Part shown: positions 28,007 to 36,524 of the stretch, piece after piece | Position numbering within the stretch: the first letter of the stretch is position 1 | How the letters are laid out: every line of letters starts with the position of its first letter | NCBI GenBank assembly: GCA_947473045.1 | Contig: CANJCO010000001.1 | Location: 62,001 to 126,000 of the forward strand | Origin: Myxococcales bacterium | Lineage (GTDB): Bacteria; Myxococcota_A; Polyangia; Polyangiales; Polyangiaceae | Reading direction: 5' to 3' | DNA length: 64,000 bases | Made by a program: the position numbers and the translations under genes | The notes under the pieces: generated by a model | Told to the model about the DNA's origin: nothing | Seen by the model: only the letters and a program-made list of their open reading frames with translations | Database searches by the model: none

Positions 28007-29383
28007 TTACCCGAAGCGCGTCAGCGAGAAAGTCGCGAGCAGCCCGAGCCCGAGCGCGAGCAGCAAGAGCGTGACGACGACGTCGATTGCGCCGAGCTTT
28101 CGTGAGGGCCGGAGCAAGGGCGCCTCTGCCGCGTCGGCCAGGCTCGCGAGCTGCGCCTGGGCCCGCCGCGCGCCGAGCACGATCAATAACGCCTCAAGAG
28201 TACCGGCCACGCCGAGTGATCCGAGCCCGAAGAAAAGTCCGCGCCTTCGCTGCGCTTCTACGCGGCGGCGCCCCGCGATTCGCCCGTCGGCGGCCGTCCA
28301 GCGTGCGAACCCTCGCGGAACGAGCCCCGCTTCGTCGGCACCGTCGCACGCAGATGGCGCGCCACCCACCTCGACAGGCCACGCGAGGGTTGCTCCTGTC
28401 ATCGCCGTGGCGCCGCCGGGATCGCTCGACACGACCACCCAGTATCGCCCTGATTTCAGGGCGATCGTCGTCACCCTCGCTTGCGCGCCGCGCGTGGCAT
28501 GGGGCGGCAGCGGCACCACGGACGCGAAGACGCGCCCCGCGTCGTCGTCCACCTCGACGTAAGCCCGGGACTGCGCGCCCGGCGCGATCACGTCGAACGT
28601 GAGCGGGCCCTCCGGCGCGCGATCGGCGAGCGAGACCGTGAACGCGCCCGGCGCCACCGGAAGCGCGCCAACCCAGGCGCCGGCGAGCGCCCCGCGCCTG
28701 GCTTCAATCGACAGGCTCACGACGTGGGCGGTGGGCGACAGCGACAGGCGCGAAAAGCCCGAGCGACACCCGGAATCCGCCAGCGCGGCTTCGAGCCCCG
28801 CGTCGGGCAAAAGGGTGAGCGCGTCGGCTGCGACTGGCGCCCGCGAAGCGAGGTCGACGACGCGCGCCCAACCCGTGCCGGCGTGGCCCGCGCCGAGCCT
28901 GCCGCCGCGGATGGCGACGTCGATGGCGAGTCCGCCGTCCTGCCTGCTGTGCGCGACCCACTGACGGGACGGCGCAGCGCGCGCGGGCGCCAGCACCGTC
29001 GTTTCGCCGATCGCGAGCGCGCCACCGCTGGCATCGGTCACGCGTAAGCCGACGCGCTCACCAGGGCGGATCGGCCCCAAATCAAGCGCGAATTCGGCGA
29101 TGCCGTCATCGTTGGTCAGCACCTCGGCGGCGGCCGTTCGCCCCTGCGCCGAGGCCTCGACGTGGGCCGCGATCGCCACGGGCTCTTCGACGCCGCGCAC
29201 GTTCGCCACGGTCGACAGTTGCCACGCGAGCGGCGATCCGCCGGCAGACTGCGGTGCCGCGCTCACGATCGCGGCGTTGAAATCGTCGCGCGCGCCCAGC
29301 CGCAGCCCCATCGCGAGCGCTGCAATGCCCAGCGCTGGAATGACCGCGAGCGCGACGCGAGACCGGGCTGGATCGATCACCAC
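28007..29383 (-). CDS. Membrane-anchored protein with large extracytoplasmic region, unknown
   Basis: 458 residues, GTG start. One transmembrane helix near residues 10-30, a long beta-rich region (about 35-380) that looks like Ig-like modules, then two C-terminal helices (about 390-415 and 432-455). It is upstream of the TPR-HEAT gene on the same strand and may be its inner-membrane partner (inference). No family recognised. Confidence 0.7.
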   Translation of the reverse strand: MVIDPARSRVALAVIPALGIAALAMGLRLGARDDFNAAIVSAAPQSAGGSPLAWQLSTVANVRGVEEPVAIAAHVEASAQGRTAAAEVLTNDDGIAEFALDLGPIRPGERVGLRVTDASGGALAIGETTVLAPARAAPSRQWVAHSRQDGGLAIDVAIRGGRLGAGHAGTGWARVVDLASRAPVAADALTLLPDAGLEAALADSGCRSGFSRLSLSPTAHVVSLSIEARRGALAGAWVGALPVAPGAFTVSLADRAPEGPLTFDVIAPGAQSRAYVEVDDDAGRVFASVVPLPPHATRGAQARVTTIALKSGRYWVVVSSDPGGATAMTGATLAWPVEVGGAPSACDGADEAGLVPRGFARWTAADGRIAGRRRVEAQRRRGLFFGLGSLGVAGTLEALLIVLGARRAQAQLASLADAAEAPLLRPSRKLGAIDVVVTLLLLALGLGLLATFSLTRFG

Positions 29384-29445
29384 GCATCTACGCTATACTG
29401 AGGTGCCATGGTGAGCCTGCCAAAGCGCCGCAGCAGGGGTCGCTT

Positions 29446-30561
29446 GTGACGCGCCTCGAGCGCGCGCTGTCGCTTGCCTACAGCCGCGGTGAGGCGCCGC
29501 GCGTCGAGCTTTCGGCGGACGGGCGCGCGCGTACGCGGCGCGTCGCGATGGGAGACCCGCAGGCGCCGCTCGAAAAGGTGCTGGGGCTCCTCGACTACAA
29601 CGGCCTGCTCGGCGATGACGGCGCGCTCGCGCCCGATGTGACGCTCGTGTCGGTGGGAGACCACTTCGACTGGGGCGGCGGCGCCGAAGCCTCGCGCGCG
29701 CGCCGCGACGGGCTTGCCCTGCTCGCGTGGCTGCTCGCCCATCCGCGCGATCAGGCGCTGCTCGTTGCGGGCAACCATGATCTCGGCCGCCTCGGCGAGT
29801 TCGCCGGCTTCGATGACGCGACCTTCCTGAGCGCGCACCACGAAGCCCTCGCGGCGTATACCCTGCGCGACGAACCGCGCGCCCTGGCGCTGCTCGCCGC
29901 GTATCCGCAGCTGCCTACCGCCGAGCTCGCGGCGCGGGACTTTGCCTCGTTTTCTGTCGCGCAGCGCGAGCTCGTGCAGGAGGCAATCGCCGCCGGGCGC
30001 ATGTCCGCAGCGGTCGCGCTCGCCGCCGATGTGCTCGTGCTCCACGCAGGCGTCACGCAGGACGACCTCACCGAGGCTGCCGTCGAGGCCGCCGATGCGT
30101 TCTCGATCGCGCGTGATCTCTCGGCGCGTCTTCGCACCGCGGCGGTTTCGCCACCGATTCGCATCGCCGGCCTGCATGAGCCGGGGGCGGCCGCGCACGG
30201 GGAGGGTGGCGGCATTTTCTACCATCGCCCGACGAGCCAGCCTGTCTCGCGAACGCCTCTCAGGCGTCGCTTCGACGCGCGACGCTTGCCGGCGGGGCTC
30301 ACCCAAATCGTGGGACACATCAACGACCCGAAGTGCCGCGAGCTGATGCCGTCGTGGTCGATCGGCGAGCCGGCGCTCGGCGATCTGCGCACCCTGCAAA
30401 TGTGCGGCGGCAGGGGCCGCTATCAATCGGGCGTGGCGCCGATCGAGCCTGGTGGCGCGCGCATGATCTTCACTGACGGCAGCCTCGCGCGCACGCCCGT
30501 CGAGCGCTACGCGTTGCTCGATGTGGTCACGATGACCCGCTTTAGTCCCACCACACGCTGA
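29446..30561 (+). CDS. Calcineurin-like metallophosphoesterase
   Basis: 371 residues. Metal-ligand motifs occur in order: GDPQ at about 36, VGDHFDWGG at about 70, AGNHDLGR at about 108, then LHAG and GHIND near residues 200 and 290. The first motif reads GDPQ instead of the usual GDIHG or GDxHG, an unusual variant. The GTG start has a weak AGGGG upstream. TATACT at 29394-29399 could be a -10 element. Substrate unknown. The last 20 bp overlap the convergent esterase gene. Confidence 0.8.
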   Translation: MTRLERALSLAYSRGEAPRVELSADGRARTRRVAMGDPQAPLEKVLGLLDYNGLLGDDGALAPDVTLVSVGDHFDWGGGAEASRARRDGLALLAWLLAHPRDQALLVAGNHDLGRLGEFAGFDDATFLSAHHEALAAYTLRDEPRALALLAAYPQLPTAELAARDFASFSVAQRELVQEAIAAGRMSAAVALAADVLVLHAGVTQDDLTEAAVEAADAFSIARDLSARLRTAAVSPPIRIAGLHEPGAAAHGEGGGIFYHRPTSQPVSRTPLRRRFDARRLPAGLTQIVGHINDPKCRELMPSWSIGEPALGDLRTLQMCGGRGRYQSGVAPIEPGGARMIFTDGSLARTPVERYALLDVVTMTRFSPTTR

Positions 30562-31942
30562 CCCCTCGCGCCGAGTCTGCCGAGGTCGCGCAGCCGCGCG
30601 GCGCGCCAAGGGCTCCGCGCGCGAGCGTGAGCTGCTCAACGTTGCGGGCGGCGCGAACCCGCAAGCTTCCTTGCATGTACTCTACATCAACAAAGGCGTC
30701 GCCCGCGGAGCGGCGCGTGAGCCGCACGCCGTACGCCGATTCGTCTTCGGGCCTCGCCGACGTGAACGTGACGCGCGCCGGATGGGTGGGCGCCCGCGCC
30801 GTAGCAGCCTCGCGCACGACGTCGGCGATGAATTTCGCGGCCAGCGCGCCGGAGTGCCCGAACCCCGGGGCGCGCGCGAACGTCACGGCATACCCGAGCC
30901 GCGAGAGCTCGCCCGCGAGGCGCTCGCTCTGGGCGATCGGCGAGACGTGGTCGTCCTCCCCGTGAAACAGGCGCGTCGGAACGTGGCGCAGGTTCGCTGC
31001 AAGCTCGAGCGAGTTGACCGCGTGCGCTTCGGCGGGGGAGCGCAGGATGGAGCGAACGTAGGTCGACAGGTCGTACTCGGAGTCGCCGAAAAAGCTGGCC
31101 ACCATCGCGAACGCGTCGGGGTGGTGGACGGCCAGCGTGGTCGCTCCGGCGCCGCCCATCGAGGCGCCCCACACCGAAGTGCGCTGCGGCTCGATGGCGA
31201 CCGCAGCGCGCGCCGCGGTGATCGCCCGAAATACCTCGCGCTCGGCGCGTGCAGTATACAGCGAATTGCCGAGGCCACCCGGCATGAGAAGCACCACGTC
31301 GCTCGCGTCGGCTGCGCGCAGCAGCTCGCCCATCGCGGCGTAAGTCCACATCGACCCGCCCCACGGGTGCAGCCCCACGAGCATGGCGCCCGGCGCGCGT
31401 ACGTCGTGGCCTCGCGGGACGTAGAGCACCGCGTGGCCGCCGCCCGCCTCCGGGCTCGCGAAGTCGATGACGCGCAGGCCGTCGACCGAAGTCTCGAGGG
31501 CGCCCAACGCCACACCTGCCGAGCAGGCGATGCGCTGCTCGTAGCCGGTCACGACGAACGGCATCTCCACGATGTGGCGCGAGGCCCCGGCGCGCAGCCG
31601 GACGACGAGAGGCCCGTGCGGCATGGAGATCGCGTCGCCGTCGACGGTCACGGACCCGCGTCCTGCGCACTCCGGGATCTCGGCGAACGCGCTCGGGGCC
31701 TCGAGCCCCGCCGCGTCCCCGGGCGCGTCGACCGTGAGCACATACGCGCCCGCGGGCAGCTTGATTTGCGCGAGATCGTCGCCCGAACGCCCTGTCGCCA
31801 CGCGCGCCTGCGTCGCCTGCGCGCGGATGGTCATCGCAGCGTCGACCGGGCGCGCCACCCGCCCTTGAGCCGGCAACCCCGCCGCGTGAGACGTCGCAAG
31901 GGCCAGGGCCACCCCGCTCGCTGCTGCCCATCGTCCGCGCAT
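30542..31942 (-). CDS. Secreted alpha/beta-hydrolase esterase
   Basis: 466 residues with a signal peptide (hydrophobic core, SHAAGLPAQG). The hydrolase domain begins near residue 170 (GGGHAVLYVPRGHD). Nucleophile elbow is WGASMGGAG, acid in HGEDDHVSP and histidine in GFGHSGALA. Overall it resembles polyhydroxyalkanoate-depolymerase/feruloyl-esterase type enzymes. Substrate not inferable. It overlaps the metallophosphoesterase 3' end by 20 bp and is divergent from the cytochrome b gene by 45 bp. Confidence 0.8.
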   Translation of the reverse strand: MRGRWAAASGVALALATSHAAGLPAQGRVARPVDAAMTIRAQATQARVATGRSGDDLAQIKLPAGAYVLTVDAPGDAAGLEAPSAFAEIPECAGRGSVTVDGDAISMPHGPLVVRLRAGASRHIVEMPFVVTGYEQRIACSAGVALGALETSVDGLRVIDFASPEAGGGHAVLYVPRGHDVRAPGAMLVGLHPWGGSMWTYAAMGELLRAADASDVVLLMPGGLGNSLYTARAEREVFRAITAARAAVAIEPQRTSVWGASMGGAGATTLAVHHPDAFAMVASFFGDSEYDLSTYVRSILRSPAEAHAVNSLELAANLRHVPTRLFHGEDDHVSPIAQSERLAGELSRLGYAVTFARAPGFGHSGALAAKFIADVVREAATARAPTHPARVTFTSARPEDESAYGVRLTRRSAGDAFVDVEYMQGSLRVRAARNVEQLTLARGALGAPRGCATSADSARGVSVWWD

Positions 31943-31987
31943 CGCGCTTGTATCGTACGCCGCGCCGCCCTAGATCTGCCGCCAATC

Positions 31988-32638
31988 ATGAGCGACGCCA
32001 CGATCTCCTCGCCCAGGTCCGCGGGCTTTTTGCGCGCGCGCCTGGGCTCGCTGCTCTCCTTCGCGCCTCTCGGGGTGTGGACGTTCGTGCACCTGTGGAA
32101 CAACCTCGCCGCGTTTCAAGGTGAAGGCGCGTGGGAGCAGGCGGTCACGACCTATCCGCACCCGATCGCGCAGCTCGTCACTTCGGTCGTCGTGCTGCTG
32201 CCGCTCGTGCTCCACACCATCTGGGGCGTCTCGCGCCTCCTGACGGCCCGCCCGAACAACGTCCGCTACGGCTACTTCGCCAACATCAAGTTCGCCCTGC
32301 AGCGCCTGTCGGCGATCGGGGTGATGCTGTTTTTGGGGGCGCACATCTGGCTCGCGCTGCTGCATCCGCGCCTCGTTGAAGGGCACGCCGAGGCGTTCAG
32401 CGACATCTCGCACGAGATGCGCACCCACATGCCGACGCTGGTCGTCTATCTGCTCGGCACCCTCGGCGTGAGCTACCATCTGGCCAACGGCATCTCCACG
32501 TTCGCGATGGGCTGGGGCATCGTGGCGAGTCGCCGCGCGCTCGCGAAGCTCAACGTCGTGTCGATCGCGGCGCTTGTCGTGCTGCTCGGCATGTCATGGT
32601 CGGTCATTTACGCGCTCTACCGCAGCGGCGCGCCCTGA
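31988..32638 (+). CDS. Succinate dehydrogenase/fumarate reductase cytochrome b subunit
   Basis: 216-residue five-helix membrane protein of the Bacillus/Wolinella-type b558 family that carries two haems and anchors the dehydrogenase. Candidate haem ligands are the histidines in FVHLWNN, VLHTIWG, GAHIWLALLHP and SYHLANG. The frame is open far upstream, but the ATG 31988 gives the normal N-terminus. Flavoprotein and iron-sulfur subunit genes are not adjacent, so this is either an orphan or the operon is split. Confidence 0.87.
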   Translation: MSDATISSPRSAGFLRARLGSLLSFAPLGVWTFVHLWNNLAAFQGEGAWEQAVTTYPHPIAQLVTSVVVLLPLVLHTIWGVSRLLTARPNNVRYGYFANIKFALQRLSAIGVMLFLGAHIWLALLHPRLVEGHAEAFSDISHEMRTHMPTLVVYLLGTLGVSYHLANGISTFAMGWGIVASRRALAKLNVVSIAALVVLLGMSWSVIYALYRSGAP

Positions 32639-32645
32639 GCTTCGC

Positions 32646-33161
32646 ATGAGTGAAGACGCTACCGCATCCGCTGCGAGCGGGGCTGTACTCGAGCTTCACC
32701 GGGCGAGCGCGACGGGGCTTCTCGTGCGCTCGATTCTTTTGGGAGCAGGCGTTCTGTCGACGGGGCCCTTCGTGGCCGTGCTCGGCATCGTCGTCGCGCG
32801 CAAGTCGCCCTGGGTCGCGACGCCGAGCACGGTAATCGCCGCAATCTGCACGATTTGCGGTCCGATCATCGCCCTCCTCGGCGTGTCGCGATCCATGCGA
32901 AGCGACGTGCTTCTGTCGGCGCGCGAGGGCGGCATCACCTACGAGCGCAACGGAAAGTCGCTCCAGCTCACGTGGGACGAGATCGCTTCGGTGAGCTACG
33001 AGCCTTCCGGAGCCATCGTCTTTCACCACCGCGACGGCGCGCGCACGCCGGTGCACGATCAGTTCGACGTCAAGAGCGCCGAGCTCGCGGCGCGGCTCGA
33101 AGAACTGCGGCGCAAGGCGGCGTTTCGCTTGCTGCCCAAGCCCCGCGCCCATTCCATGTAG
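32646..33161 (+). CDS. Two-helix membrane protein with PH-like domain
   Basis: 171 residues from ATG 32646. Two transmembrane helices (about 30-50 and 58-80) followed by a soluble domain (LLSAREGGITYERNGKSLQLTWDEIASVSYE) that resembles bacterial PH-like or YcxB-type domains. It follows the cytochrome b gene by 7 bp and may be co-transcribed. Function unknown. Confidence 0.7.
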   Translation: MSEDATASAASGAVLELHRASATGLLVRSILLGAGVLSTGPFVAVLGIVVARKSPWVATPSTVIAAICTICGPIIALLGVSRSMRSDVLLSAREGGITYERNGKSLQLTWDEIASVSYEPSGAIVFHHRDGARTPVHDQFDVKSAELAARLEELRRKAAFRLLPKPRAHSM

Positions 33162-33171
33162 AGTCTCAACC

Positions 33172-33708
33172 ATGACGCGCAGCTCAGCGATGGCATTTGT
33201 GGCGTTCGGGCTCGCCGGTTGCGAGCCGCCGCGCGAGGCATCGAGGCCCCCAACAGAACTCGCGCCGCTGTCCGCCGTCGCCGATTCGCCGCGCGCAGAC
33301 GCGTGTCAGCGCGAAATTCCCGACTGCGCGGCGGCCTGCGCCCTGCGCGAGACGGGCCGCACCGACCACCTCGAGTGGTTCGATCGGCGCTGCGCGGCGG
33401 TCGTTTTGGGCAAAAACCCCGACAAAGCGGTGGGCTACGTCGCTCCGGTGGTGGTCGCCCTGCCGCCCGCAGTCGCGGCTGCGCAAAGGCCAGCCTGGCC
33501 GCCCGCCGCCGAGTCCGATCCTTTCGACAGCGGTGCGGGCCTGGGCGAGCCAGGTGAGTGCCGGTCGGCGCGCGCGATGCGGGCAGCAGGGCGGGCGCGC
33601 GAGGCCGACGTGCTCGCCGCGCAGTGCTCGGCGAAGGGCGGATCAGAAGCTCCGCCGGCGCGTAACGCCGAGCTGCCGGGCAAGCGGCGGCCCGATCTCG
33701 GATTTTAG
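33172..33708 (+). CDS. Small lipoprotein, unknown function
   Basis: 178 residues with a lipobox LAGC near residue 17 and a cysteine-containing mature region (CQREIPDCAAACALRE). Pro/Ala-rich middle. Starts 10 bp after the preceding gene. No family recognised. Confidence 0.65.
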   Translation: MTRSSAMAFVAFGLAGCEPPREASRPPTELAPLSAVADSPRADACQREIPDCAAACALRETGRTDHLEWFDRRCAAVVLGKNPDKAVGYVAPVVVALPPAVAAAQRPAWPPAAESDPFDSGAGLGEPGECRSARAMRAAGRAREADVLAAQCSAKGGSEAPPARNAELPGKRRPDLGF

Positions 33709-33792
33709 CGGCGCGGGCGATACGCGCCTGCGGCGATTGGCGTTCTGGCGCCGGGCGGCCTGTTGCGCTAGTAGGCCCTACCGGTTGTAGCC

Positions 33793-35076
33793 ATGTCCAA
33801 AAGCAAAGTCGCCATCCTCCGCACCACCCCCGCCACGGTCCTCGAGGACTACCACCGCGCGATGAACCTCGCCGACTACCAGGAGGTCATCGCCAAGGAC
33901 GCCGACACGGCGCTCAAGGTGAACATCTCGTGGCACTTCTTCTACCCGGCTTCGTCGACCACGCCGTGGCAGCTCGACGGCGTCATCGGCGCCATGAAGA
34001 AGGACGGCTACGCGAGCGATCTCATCCACGCGTGCCACAACCGCACGGTCGTCATCGACGCGCACCTCGGCGAGCGTGAAAACAAGCAGATCGACGTGGT
34101 CGAGCAGCACGGCCTCCGCAACGTGCACCTCTACGAAGGCGAAGAGTGGATCGACGTCCGCGACGCCGTCGGCGACCTGACGAAGAAGTTTCTGTGCCTC
34201 AACGAAGTCTATCCCAAGGGCTTCAGCATTCCGAAGCGCTTCATCGGCGAGAACATCATTCACCTGCCCACGGTGAAGACGCACATTTTCACGACCACCA
34301 CGGGCGCGATGAAGAACGCGTTTGGCGGGCTGCTCAACGAGCATCGTCACTGGACGCACCCCGTCATCCACGAAACGCTCGTCGATCTGCTGATGATCCA
34401 AAAGAAGATCCATCGCGGCGTGTTCGCGGTGATGGACGGTACGTTCGCGGGCGACGGCCCCGGCCCGCGCTGCATGATCCCTCACGTAAAAAACGTCATT
34501 CTCGCGAGCGCCGACCAGGTCGCGATCGACGCGGTGGCGGCCAAGCTGATGGGCATGGACCCGCTGAAGGACTGCAAGTTCATCCGCCTCGCGCACGATC
34601 TCGGCCTGGGCTGCGGCGATGTTCGCGATATCGAGATTGTTGGCGACCTCGACGCCGCGCAGCAGAACTGGCACTTCGACGGCCCGTTCAAGAAGATGAC
34701 CTTCGCCTCGCGCAACCAGCACCGCATCTACTGGGGCCCGCTGAAGAAGCCGGTCGAGTGGTCGCTCAAGACGTGGCTCGCTCCGTGGGCTTACGTCGCC
34801 AGCGTGACCTACCACGACGCGTTCTGGTATCCGGTCTACGGCAAGGCCCACATCAAGACGGCGCTCGAGAGCGAGTGGGGAGCCCTGTTCCAGAACTGGG
34901 GCAAGGTTCCGCGCACCGAGCAGGGCTTCCCCGACGTGGGCGAGAGCCATCCGGAGCTCGTGACGATGGGCATCAAGCACATGCTCGAGGCCTCGCGCCT
35001 CATCGGCATGGCGGTCGCCGAGAGTCCTGAGGTCAAGGCGCGCCAGCGTCGCCGCGAGCTTGAGCAGGGGCACTGA
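33793..35076 (+). CDS. DUF362 domain protein
   Basis: 427 residues. It matches the DUF362 core: LKVNISWHFFYP, HLPTVKTHIFTTTTGAMKNAFGGLL, GTFAGDGPGPRC and SADQVAIDAVAAKLMGMDPL. Many DUF362 proteins carry a ferredoxin domain, but none is present here. Function of the family is not established. It is followed after 11 bp by a small membrane protein gene. Confidence 0.85.
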   Translation: MSKSKVAILRTTPATVLEDYHRAMNLADYQEVIAKDADTALKVNISWHFFYPASSTTPWQLDGVIGAMKKDGYASDLIHACHNRTVVIDAHLGERENKQIDVVEQHGLRNVHLYEGEEWIDVRDAVGDLTKKFLCLNEVYPKGFSIPKRFIGENIIHLPTVKTHIFTTTTGAMKNAFGGLLNEHRHWTHPVIHETLVDLLMIQKKIHRGVFAVMDGTFAGDGPGPRCMIPHVKNVILASADQVAIDAVAAKLMGMDPLKDCKFIRLAHDLGLGCGDVRDIEIVGDLDAAQQNWHFDGPFKKMTFASRNQHRIYWGPLKKPVEWSLKTWLAPWAYVASVTYHDAFWYPVYGKAHIKTALESEWGALFQNWGKVPRTEQGFPDVGESHPELVTMGIKHMLEASRLIGMAVAESPEVKARQRRRELEQGH

Positions 35077-35087
35077 GCGGGCCGCTC

Positions 35088-35336
35088 ATGCCTTCGCCGT
35101 TTCGCGATGAAAATGCGTCGCTGAGGGCGGAGAACGAGCGCCTCCGGGCGGGGCAGCAGCCCGCCGTTCGTCGCGGGCGCGTGGTCGTCGCGCTGGGCCT
35201 CGTAGCCGCCGATTTCGGCGTGGCGATGATGCTGCGTCCCTGGTTCAACGGCGGCGACGACTTGAAGTTTTGGGCTGCGCTCGCCATGGTGGGCGCGTTG
35301 CCGATCGTCGCGCTCTGGTGGGCGGCTCGCCGCTGA
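35088..35336 (+). CDS. Small coiled-coil membrane protein
   Basis: 82 residues. A short heptad-like segment (ENASLRAENERLRAG) precedes two hydrophobic helices (about 32-50 and 60-78). Codon use matches neighbours. It lies 11 bp after the DUF362 gene. Function unknown. Confidence 0.65.
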   Translation: MPSPFRDENASLRAENERLRAGQQPAVRRGRVVVALGLVAADFGVAMMLRPWFNGGDDLKFWAALAMVGALPIVALWWAARR

Positions 35337-35399
35337 CAGCGCCGCGCGTCCGGCGCGCCCGGGCGAATGGTGCTACTCCTGCGCGGCGTAGGGGTACCC

Positions 35400-36512
35400 A
35401 TGGCCAGTCAATTTCAGTCTCCGGGCAACATCAACATCGGCGCGCTCCGGCGCGTGCTCATCACCGTGGCGGTGCTCGTCGCCACCCTCTTCGTGGGTTG
35501 TTCGTCGACCACGCGCGTCGACGCGGGCCACGTGGGCATTCGGGTGCGCCTCGCAGGCAGCGAGCGCGGGGTTTCGGACATGCCGGTGGTGACGGGTTGG
35601 GTTTGGTACAACCCAATCAGCGAGCAGATCGTGCAGTTTCCCACGAGCGTGCAAAACGTCATTTGGACGGCGAGCCCGCACGAAGGTCGATCGGTCGATG
35701 AGTCGATGTCGTTTTCCTCGACCGAAGGCGTGAACGTGAACGCCGACGTGGGCCTGTCGTTTCACGTCGAGCCGCTGATGGCGCCGAAGCTGTATGGGCG
35801 GTTCCGCCAGAGCGACATGCTCGAGCTGGCCGATCGCTACATGCGCAGCGTGGTGCGCGAGGCCTTCAACGAGGTGACCTCGACCATGCCGGTGCAGGAG
35901 ATCTACGGGGCGGGCAAGTCGAAGATGCTCGCCGAAGTGACTACCCGCGTGCGCGAAAAGCTCGGCAAGGACGGCATCATCATCGACCAGCTCACCATCA
36001 ACGGCAGCCTGCGGTTGCCGCAGAACGTCGCCGACGCGATTAACCGCGCGATGGAGGCCACGCAAAACGCGATTCAGAGCGAAAACCGCGTGCGTCAAGT
36101 GCGCGCCGAGGCCGATCAGGCCATCACGCAGGCGCACGGGCAGGCGGAGGCCACACGCCAAAAGGCGCAGGGCGAGGCCGATGGTCAGCTGATCCGCGCC
36201 CGCTCGGAGGCGAAGGCCAACGAGATCATCCGCCTGTCGACGAGCCCCGCAGTGCTCCAGTACCGCGCGCTCGAACACTGGGACGGCAAGCTGCCGACTT
36301 ACAACGCGGGCGGTCAGCTCCCGCTGCTGACGTTCGACGCGTCGAAGCTCATGGCGGGTCCCGAAGACGCCGCGCGCGAAAAGAAGCTCCGCGAGCTGCT
36401 CGCCGAGGGCGCTTCGCCGGCGGCCGCGGCCCCTGCGCCCGCGCCGCCTGCACCTGCGCCTGTCGCGCCTGCTCCGGCAGCGCCTGTTGCGCCTGCGCCG
36501 CCCGCAAAATAG
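35400..36512 (+). CDS. SPFH (band 7/prohibitin) domain lipoprotein
   Basis: 370 residues. N-terminal hydrophobic helix ending FVGC, suggesting lipid attachment. The SPFH domain spans about residues 45-240 (SFHVEPLMAPKLYGRF, SVVREAFNEVTSTMPVQEIY). A long charged coiled coil follows (RVRQVRAEADQAITQAHGQAEATRQ) and the tail is Ala/Pro-rich. SPFH proteins form membrane rings and organise proteases or microdomains. ATG 35400 is chosen over an in-frame start 11 codons upstream because it starts next to the signal. Confidence 0.87.
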   Translation: MASQFQSPGNINIGALRRVLITVAVLVATLFVGCSSTTRVDAGHVGIRVRLAGSERGVSDMPVVTGWVWYNPISEQIVQFPTSVQNVIWTASPHEGRSVDESMSFSSTEGVNVNADVGLSFHVEPLMAPKLYGRFRQSDMLELADRYMRSVVREAFNEVTSTMPVQEIYGAGKSKMLAEVTTRVREKLGKDGIIIDQLTINGSLRLPQNVADAINRAMEATQNAIQSENRVRQVRAEADQAITQAHGQAEATRQKAQGEADGQLIRARSEAKANEIIRLSTSPAVLQYRALEHWDGKLPTYNAGGQLPLLTFDASKLMAGPEDAAREKKLRELLAEGASPAAAAPAPAPPAPAPVAPAPAAPVAPAPPAK

Positions 36513-36524
36513 GGCGGAGCGCCT

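Noticed and set aside
30671-31987. Upstream extension of the cytochrome b gene frame
   Set aside because: This part lies antisense to the esterase, is Arg/Gly-rich, and the family N-terminus fits ATG 31988.
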